A stretch of 64,000 bases of DNA, taken from Halichondria panicea. Taxonomy: Eukaryota; Porifera; Demospongiae; Suberitida; Halichondriidae. Positions 56,414-64,000 of this stretch are shown piece after piece. The stretch covers positions 2,148,800-2,212,799 of the forward strand of contig NC_087388.1 in NCBI RefSeq assembly GCF_963675165.1. The letters run 5' to 3'. Position 1 is the first letter of the stretch. The number at the start of each line of letters is the position of its first letter. The notes beneath the pieces were generated by a model, which made no database searches, had not been told where the DNA came from, and saw nothing but the letters and a program-made list of their open reading frames with translations. The position numbers were made by a program, and so were the translations under genes.

Positions 56414-59400
56414 TCAAAAGTCTTGTTCAAAGTTATATAGACATGCAGTGCATGGTTCATGGTTCTCGGTAATAATTAGCTGTAAGACCTTGATTTAAAT
56501 TGAGATCTTACCGCAATACGGTAGATCTACATCCTGTATAGATCTAGATCTGTAGACTATAGTGTTTTCCCTAGCTTATAGTTGCTGGGAAATTAGTGCA
56601 CATGCATGCAAAACCTACTTACACTATAGATCATGAACAATGCATGGCAGTGCTGCTATTGTGGTCCAACTGTGAATACGGTTTCTGAGAATAACTTTTC
56701 TGTGCTAGATCTATAGTTTATTATACCTGCATTACATAATGTTTGGATGGCTTTGTGGGTAATCTCCCTTAAAATCACCAGCCACTATTTGGTCAACAAT
56801 AAGTTACTCAAGATTTATAGGTGCTACCTCAAAGCCTGCTATCTGCTGTCAAACTGGTCCTGTCTGAGCCACCACTCTAAGCTTGCAAGAGCCAAATTGT
56901 TACCTTGAAGCCTAGTCTATCTTAATAGTGGTAAGTATTTAGATCTATCTATACTATAGATCTAATTTAAAGCTATACATGTAGATATTTAACCCAGGTA
57001 CAGAGGTAATGAATATTGAGAGATATGGCTTGTCAGTTCCTATATAGACTAGCTATAATCTTAGCTCTTATAGTTGTGAAATTCGTTTGTAGTATAACTA
57101 TATACAATTTACAACAGCTCATCGTGTGCCATTAATTAACTCGAGGCAAATAGGTGGCCACGAGTCAGAGGAGGTAGGACACGCATCACGTGCGTTTCAA
57201 TAAATTAAAATCCAGGTTTAACCGCAAAGATTTAGACAAGGATCTGTGCATGAAAAGTGATGGTCTTTAAGCAGCCAAAACAGCAGCGATTCCATAACAA
57301 TTTTCTCTAAAATTTTAGCTATCATGTAGTGAAAGGATAGTACTAACTTGTGGATCAGCAATCCCAGTGGGATCCCGGCTCAATAGCTTGAAATTCACTA
57401 TCAAACCTAGTGATTTTTACTGTACATAAGCTACTACGGAGAGCAGTCTAGGGAGGTTAACTCAAGTTGGTTGCCGTCTTCCATAACAGTTTACAATATT
57501 CGAGATTACTTGAAGGTGATGTGAGCTTGCTAGAGAGCTCAACAGTAAATCTACCACAGGCACCATAGTTACACTGAAATGTAAGGAAAGGTTAAAGGTC
57601 AAGAGCCTAATGTAAACATTTTATGCCACACATTCCATTGCCATGTGACTGATGACACACATCCCACCTCCTCTGGCCACGAGTTATAGTAGTCTGCTGG
57701 TCTGTGATTCTGAGTCTGCTCACCTGGGAAGTTTGGGGGCCATAAAATTGACGTGCTGTGGTGCATTCTAGTATAGTGTTTGACGATTGAACTATCTATT
57801 CTCTGCGAAAAATGTTCCGTACAATAACTTATAACACTTGTAAAATACTTGCAGAATAGTTTGTCGTAACTTTTGCTTTTTAGCCATGTCTTTTCCTTGA
57901 CGGTACGTCTATCCAACTCAATGCTGGGCGGGGAGGCCTCTTTCCTACTCCACTGGCACTGGAATAGCCTCAACACAACTAGTTATTAGTGTATAATTGC
58001 GACAGATTTTGATATTAAAGCTTTGTTGTCGAATAAAACCAACCAAAAGCTAGCTACTTTGCATGCCTTTAGCCCAGAAAGTAACTTTTTTGTTTTCACT
58101 TGCTTAGGAAAATTTTGATGATATTATGCTACTAAAGATTATTACGAGTCTGTGCCTGTAACTGCACGAGTGACAGTTACTAGGCACACGAGTGATAATC
58201 ATCAGTATTCATGGGATAATGCATTTATTGCTTGGAAACCAAAATGCAGGTTGAGTATGCACATCAATCAATCAATCAATAAGATTTTATCCAAATGAGA
58301 AAGGGTCACACAGTATAGGCTTTACAGCCTCTCGATCGAGGTGCTTCCCTCCCCGCTGCACACAAAAAGACTCAGATATATCAAACGAAATGTTTTTACA
58401 TTATGAGGTGATGTCGAAGTGCTGACTTACATGTAAATGAGATCAAGGTATACCGTATTATTAGCGCTTACTCGACTATAAGCGTATCTTTATTTTAAGC
58501 GCATGCTCAACTGCAGGCTTTTTATACTCGAATTGAAGCGCTTTTCCAATTATGCGAAGGTTATTAGTGACATTTTAGAGCTAATTTTAATCTATGAGCT
58601 AGTTAGCTTGTACAGTGCATGATAGCTATATAGCTGGTGATATCCATCTGTAAGGACTCTCTGGGCATGCTGTTACCTTATCTGATCATGCTGAGAGAAT
58701 GTGAGACATGGATGAGGTCCTTTTATTCCAAGTTCCTGGTCAATAATCATATGGATGTTTTTATAATGTGAATTTAAGTGATGTAAATGAACTGTAAAAT
58801 GAACTGTAACATAATAGTATAACAGTATGATATAGATCCAGTTAGGGTTGCCTGCTTGCCTTGCTTGCTCACTTTCTAGCCAGCTTGCTAGTCAGCTCTC
58901 ATCACAGAGACATCCGGTTGCTGGGTGGGGCTCGAAATGACTGCATTATAGGCGCATTCTCGAATATAAGCGCATAGAGCTCTGCTATTGACCCTAAAAG
59001 CGCATGCGCTAATAATATAGTTTCTATGGTAGTGCAGCTTACATTGTTAGAGGGTAAAGCGTTCCACTGAAAGCAGCTATTAATTTTCCATAAATGAGTA
59101 TCTGTAGCAGTTTACTCTAGTATGCATGCTTGCAGAGTAGTGACAGGTGGTGTGACCTTATTGACTGACTTGAGATACGGTATAATGGTTATTGAAGCAC
59201 AAGCAGTCCATCTATGTGGAATTTCTCGCATGCATGCGTGACATGTGGTTGTTTTGTCAACCAGAAGGATGCGTAGCAACAAAATTGATTTTCTCCCAGT
59301 TGAAGACGAGGTAAGAAAAAGAAGACGGCTAAAAGATAGAGCACTAAAGTGCAAACCCTCGGCTGGTGACATGAAACCAGTAGAGTGATATAATGCAGTG

Positions 59401-60907
59401 CATGTAGTGATGTATGACTCAGTGAGCTGTCTAGAGGGGGGTTTCCCATATCCCACAGCCAAAGTTTCTACTCGTAGAAAAAATTAATGATGTCATAACA
59501 AAGTTTGGTAAGGAATTTATAGCGAATTTGATGATTTTTTCCTTACAAAATGAATGTCCAAAATCTCTATAAAATTTCTAATGGTTTAAAACACAAATCA
59601 CACTCAGATAATCATTCTTCAAAAAATAGTATTCTGGGTCGACTTACTACAAAACACAGAATAGGCCTAACTGGCTGTGGGATATGGGAAACCCCCCTCT
59701 GTATGAAACCCTGTTTAACTATAGTCTAGAGTATAGTTATCAATGATTCGGCCATCTCTAAAAATTAGACACACTCACAAAACAATCTGCACTGCAGACT
59801 TTTCAATTTTTGTACATCAAATTGAAGGCCGGCCTGCACCTGTTCTACACAGCTACACCCAATTTGAGCGAAAAAGACCCAGCTGCAGCAAAGATATACA
59901 GCTACAAAAAGGTTAATTTGACGATAATCCGGAGTAGTACATTTACCCGTATTATATGCACAAAATGTGTTTATTTACTTTCTAGACTAAAGGCACTAGC
60001 TGTATAGTTGTAGGGGGCTATTATAGAGCTAGCTATAGCAGAAGTTATATATATACACAACTTTAACTCGAGGCATTCTATATAATTATATAATTATTTA
60101 CATGCAGCCACATGCAGCCCTAGCTATATTTGTCTTTACCTACTCTATACTGTCAGCGTGAGTTCCAGTGCTTGTCAGGTGCTCTAGATCTATATAATTA
60201 TTTGTACCTTGATGTGCTCTGACACTAAGGAATATTCATTGAAACTCTCAGGATACTCTACGGTACAAATCCCATGTACCCTCCAGGGGTGTACATTCAT
60301 ATATACATACCCTAGGGTACATGGCTGTGGTCAGCCTAAAGCACGTACCCTTTAAGGACCATCTCTTTTAAAGAAAAGTACCGCAACAAAAATTGTGGAA
60401 AGCACAAAAATGTGTGGGTGTTGAAATTGGGTTTGTCAAGTGCGAGCACACGCACACAACACGTACACAGTGCGTGCACGGCGAGATCAAAGAGTGCCGA
60501 TTACTACTCAGTTGTAAATGGTTTGGATAACAGCTTCTAATCAATAGGTGTTCATAGTACAAGCTACCTGTACCATGATTATATCTGCGTGTGTATTAGA
60601 TTTGTTTACTCTCGTGCAGTTGTATGTATTCTGGGAATACATAGAACTGCCCTCGGGTAGTACAAATCCAATACACCCTTGATATCCATGGTACAACTAT
60701 TACTTGTAACACTCTGGGCTCCAATGTATGTCAAAGTCTGACCATATACATTGGCTTAAAGCCTTGTCCTAGGATGTACCAGCGTTCAAATTCTTGTTAG
60801 TTGATGCTATATTATTATTTCCATGTTCATACTTTTACATAATTGTATAGGTTGTGAATAGGTTGTGAGACGCTAAAATTACACTGCAATTAATACATGT
60901 AGATCTA
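56414..60907. other. Upstream flank of ZNFX1 copy 3, no supported gene
   Basis: Mostly a diverged copy of 20500-26246. Contains a CAATCAAT run (58264-58281), a MITE-like palindrome 58451-59021 and an insertion at about 60200-60700 not seen in block 2. The short minus-strand frames near 59112-59462 are shared with 22858-23097 only as nucleotide similarity and are not called genes. Confidence 0.5.
58451..59021. mobile_element. TACCGTATTATTAGCGC element
   Basis: Ends TACCGTATTATTAGCGC and GCGCTAATAATATAG, with mirrored CTCGACTATAAGCG and TCTCGAATATAAGCGC segments. No target duplication verified. Absent from block 2. Confidence 0.6.
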
Positions 60908-63900
60908 ATGGACCGTAAACGAGGTAGAGGCAGATCCAGAGGAAGAGGAGGTGGGAGAGAAGGGGCACAATCAAAACAATACGGTGCCCAGGGGGAGGGA
61001 ACGACAGACGGCAACACCTACTATTTTGGGGCTCGTGGTGGAGGTGGTGGCAGAGATCGCGGTAGAGGTGGTAGAGGTGGCAGAAGTGGTGGTCGAGGGA
61101 GGCCCAGAGACTCGACAATGAGAATGGAAAGACCCCCTTCAAACTATTTTACATGCGGTGACATTGAAGAGTTATCTCAAGCTGACAATCAAACAGTAAT
61201 TAGGCGAATTACTCAGAATGAGAATGGGTTTTTGAATGCCTTCAAGCACGACAAGTTCTTGAAATCACCGACAGTTTTGAAACAATTATTGAACATTGTG
61301 TACAAGTTATCTCAGTCTAGTGACACTCAGACTGCTTTGCGTGTGCTAGCTCAACTATTCAGCTCCAGTGGTGAATATTCACTCTTTATGTTTCAGCTGC
61401 AACTGCTTATTAGTGAAATAAAACCATTTATGAGAGAAGGAAACCTTCAATCCTTGTTTTATCTCACTGAAGTGGGTAAGTTTTGCTTTGAGAAAATTCC
61501 GAAAACCGTTCAGAACACATTTCCGATTAAGGAAATCAAAGCAACAGTTAAAAGCCTCACAAAATACAACATCAGTAGTGAAAACGAGCAGGTCACTCTG
61601 GAAGGCATTGAACAGAACTTACTTGAACTCCAAATCCAGCATCTGACCTTTGAAGAAGAGCAAGTTAGGCCAAAACCCAAACCAATTCGGCAAATTGGAG
61701 ATGTTGATCTTGAGCCACCAGAAGATTTTTCCACACTTCCCATTTTGCCTGTCCCTAACGAAATCAACCAGTTTGCCACGAGGCCGTATCTCAGGCCAAA
61801 TATCATCAAAGGAGAGTATCACAGCTGGGAACACTACCTGGACATTCAGTTCAGACTTCTTCGTGAAGATTTCGTCGGTCCTCTTCGAGAAGGAATTGCG
61901 GATTATCTTCACAATCCAACACAAAAAGGAGGTGATGTCCGTGTGTACCGCAACGTGACAATTCAGCAGCCAGTGTGTCTTGCCATGGGCATCGGTTTTG
62001 AAATTTCTTTCAACATGCGAGCGCTTCGTAGAATTAATTGGGAGTATACCAAACGGCTTATCACTGGATCTCTTTTGTGCCTTTCAACAGATGAATTTCA
62101 AACAATTGCTTTTGCATCAGTAGCACAAAGAGAAACAAAACAACTTGAGAAAGGTATTGTCACTGTGAAATTTGAAGGCTCTGTTAATGGATTTCAGCTC
62201 CACTCTCAAACAGAATACACAATGGTTGAGTCTGTAGCTTACTTGGAAGCATATCGTCACGTTTTGGAGAAGCTTCAAGAAGTTTGTAAAGAGCATGAGA
62301 TCGATATGATGCCTTTCCGAAATTACATAGTCAACTGCTCGTTCGATAACATCCCCCTTCCACGATATCTCAATCATTTCGGCCACACCATTTTTGATTT
62401 GCAAGGAATAATTGAAATCAAAAGCAAGCTCGCAAGCTCAATAGTTGATCTCACTAAAGCATCTTCTTGGCCTGATGCAAGTGTCACAGATCTTGACCCC
62501 TCACAGATGAGAGCATTACAAGCAGCCCTCACTCAAGAGATCTCTGTCATTCAAGGTCCCCCGGGCACTGGCAAAACATATGTGGGGATGAAAATCGTCA
62601 AAGCTTTCTTAGCAAACAAGAAAGTGTGGGATCCACAGAAGACCACACCTATTCTAGTTGTGTGCTATACAAATCATGCACTCGATCAGTTCCTTGAAGG
62701 AATCAGAAACAATGAAATCGATGGCAAACCTCCAAACGTGACAAGAATTGGAGGACGCTGCAAAAGTGAAATTCTTCAGGAATGCACCCTTTTCGAAAAA
62801 GTAAAAAAAGCAAAAGCAGACCAAGTGATACCAGGTAGAGAATTCAGAGACTATAAAGAAGCCACACATTGCATGTTGGAGAAAAAGGATCTTATAATAC
62901 AACACCTGAAAACAATTCATCTGTCAAATCTCAAAATTTTACGAACGGAACACTTGCGTTTTTTTATTTCATCAAGTCACCGTAACCAGCTTATTAGTAA
63001 TGTGTACACTAAAAATCCAATGGAGCTGTGGTTGGGATTGGGGTATGAAGACCCAAGTGATGAAGTGCAAACAACTGAAGAACTTCAGGTTGCTGAAGCT
63101 TTTCAACCAGAGTTATTAGAAGACACTGAAGCCCAGATGATACAAGATGATCGACTAGTTGAAGGGAACGAAGTCGTGTACAAAGCTTCAGAAGAAGAAG
63201 AGTGGCAGCTCGAAAAAGTTACAAAGAAAAAGAAGAATGATGGTGACTGGCATACCGTTCAAATGGCCAAAAATAAAAAAAGGATGCTCATATACAAGCA
63301 ACTTAATCATGGGTTGCAACCAATGGCTGCTGATGAAGCTGCTAGTATCATTGACTTATGGAGCTTAGACGGGATGCAGCGATGGAGACTGTACCTTTAT
63401 TGGAGAGACATGTATGTCACCGACCTTAGACAGCAGCTGGAGCATCAATCAGGGAAGTACAAAACCGCCTGTGAAGAGTTTCAACTGAAAAAACAAGACG
63501 TGGATATGACAATTGTCCGAGATTCAGATGTAGTTGGTATGACTACAACAGGAGCAGCTAAACACAAATACATTATTAAGTCAATTCGACCAAAGATAGT
63601 AGTTATTGAAGAAGCTGCTGAGATTTTTGAGCCTCACATTTTCTCTTCTCTGTCCCCAACAGTCCAACAGCTGGTTTTAATTGGCGACCATCAACAGTTA
63701 AGGCCAAAGCCAACTTACTACGTGCTTGAAAAGAAGTATGATTTCAATGTCTCGCTGTTTGAGCGCTTGGCAATGAACGATTGTCCTGTACAAACACTAA
63801 GTATTCAGCATCGAATGAGACCTGAGATTGCCAGCTTGATTACTCCAGCCATATATAAAGAACTGGACAACCACGAATCAGTGTACAACTATGGTCACAT

Positions 63901-64000
63901 CCAAGGAATCGGTAAAAACCTCTTCTTCATCACCCATACTCAGCCAGAACTAGCCGGAGCAGACGACAGACAAAGTCACTCAAATCCTCACGAGGCAAAG
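60908..64000 (+). CDS. ZNFX1-like: ZNFX1-like SF1 RNA helicase, N-terminal part (3' off window)
   Basis: The frame is open from ATG 60908 to the last base (1031 codons) and aligns codon for codon with 26247-29340. Compared with copy 2 it has a longer Arg/Gly-rich N-terminus (net gain of 7 codons, GGRGG units near 61037-61100). It also has an in-frame loss of 8 codons in the acidic stretch (copy 2 LLEDDELEDDEYTE, here LLEDTE, near 63117-63127). Walker A GPPGTGKTY (62562 onward), VVIEEAAE (63600 onward), GDHQQLRP and QHRMRPE are all present; no frameshift or stop was found. Zinc-finger regions lie beyond the window. It appears to be an intact recent paralogue; the same family-level role as copy 2 is inferred. 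Confidence 0.93.
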   Translation, partial: MDRKRGRGRSRGRGGGREGAQSKQYGAQGEGTTDGNTYYFGARGGGGGRDRGRGGRGGRSGGRGRPRDSTMRMERPPSNYFTCGDIEELSQADNQTVIRRITQNENGFLNAFKHDKFLKSPTVLKQLLNIVYKLSQSSDTQTALRVLAQLFSSSGEYSLFMFQLQLLISEIKPFMREGNLQSLFYLTEVGKFCFEKIPKTVQNTFPIKEIKATVKSLTKYNISSENEQVTLEGIEQNLLELQIQHLTFEEEQVRPKPKPIRQIGDVDLEPPEDFSTLPILPVPNEINQFATRPYLRPNIIKGEYHSWEHYLDIQFRLLREDFVGPLREGIADYLHNPTQKGGDVRVYRNVTIQQPVCLAMGIGFEISFNMRALRRINWEYTKRLITGSLLCLSTDEFQTIAFASVAQRETKQLEKGIVTVKFEGSVNGFQLHSQTEYTMVESVAYLEAYRHVLEKLQEVCKEHEIDMMPFRNYIVNCSFDNIPLPRYLNHFGHTIFDLQGIIEIKSKLASSIVDLTKASSWPDASVTDLDPSQMRALQAALTQEISVIQGPPGTGKTYVGMKIVKAFLANKKVWDPQKTTPILVVCYTNHALDQFLEGIRNNEIDGKPPNVTRIGGRCKSEILQECTLFEKVKKAKADQVIPGREFRDYKEATHCMLEKKDLIIQHLKTIHLSNLKILRTEHLRFFISSSHRNQLISNVYTKNPMELWLGLGYEDPSDEVQTTEELQVAEAFQPELLEDTEAQMIQDDRLVEGNEVVYKASEEEEWQLEKVTKKKKNDGDWHTVQMAKNKKRMLIYKQLNHGLQPMAADEAASIIDLWSLDGMQRWRLYLYWRDMYVTDLRQQLEHQSGKYKTACEEFQLKKQDVDMTIVRDSDVVGMTTTGAAKHKYIIKSIRPKIVVIEEAAEIFEPHIFSSLSPTVQQLVLIGDHQQLRPKPTYYVLEKKYDFNVSLFERLAMNDCPVQTLSIQHRMRPEIASLITPAIYKELDNHESVYNYGHIQGIGKNLFFITHTQPELAGADDRQSHSNPHEAK

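Larger units (their letters stand above)
56045..64000. repeat. Segmental duplication block 3 (to window end)
   Basis: Colinear with 20165-29340. Block 3 lacks the MITEs at 21826, 23295, 24719 and 25013 but has its own insertions near 58451-59021 and about 60200-60700. It begins about 90 bp after the stop of the C18orf63-like gene. Confidence 0.8.

Overview
The window looks like genomic DNA of a marine invertebrate, most likely a demosponge such as Amphimedon queenslandica (inference). The reasons are AT-rich intergenic DNA, many short GT-AG introns, very dense small inverted-repeat transposons, and a Cys-rich multipass membrane family that I associate with sponges. There are no operons, Shine-Dalgarno sites or CRISPR arrays. 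I see no convincing tRNA or rRNA gene.

Host genes. Three copies of a ZNFX1-like helicase lie in the same orientation: a C-terminal piece at 1-517, a complete 1813-aa single-exon copy at 26247-31688, and an N-terminal piece from 60908 to the right edge. They belong to a tandem segmental duplication. Block 1 (1 to about 6.2 kb) carries the ZNFX1 tail, an LRRC58/LRRC28-like leucine-rich-repeat gene (1008-4115), and a divergent pair of unrecognised genes (4270-4788 minus, 5254-6172 plus). Block 2 (about 20.2-36.1 kb) carries an alanyl-tRNA-synthetase-like exon relic, the complete ZNFX1, a collapsed relic of the LRR gene and damaged copies of the divergent pair. Block 3 (from about 56.0 kb) repeats the first part of block 2. 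Between blocks 1 and 2 is a broken gene of the Cys-rich membrane family (17788-19347). Between blocks 2 and 3 is a multi-exon homologue of C18orf63 (DUF4708) with a C-terminal SAP-like segment.

Mobile DNA. A 15.5-kb KDZ (Kyakuja/Dileera/Zisupton-type) transposon at 36254-51722 sits inside the first coding exon of the C18orf63 homologue, flanked by a 7-bp duplication, AGACTCT. It has about 105-bp terminal repeats, mirror-image subterminal satellite arrays, and a decayed transposase that keeps a candidate D, D, E triad. Its right terminal repeat contains a 319-bp element, which in turn contains a 2.4-kb TA-flanked element holding a 105-bp satellite. A second large transposon at 9413-16667 is Ginger-like (integrase plus Ulp1-type protease plus PHD finger) with CCGG target duplications; related non-coding elements using the same CCGG target lie beside it and inside its right end.

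At least five further inverted-repeat families have visible target duplications. One insertion in block 2 has an intact empty site in block 3, so it occurred after the duplication. Overall the window is a small duplicated gene cluster, including a predicted RNA-surveillance helicase, being reshaped by nested transposons.
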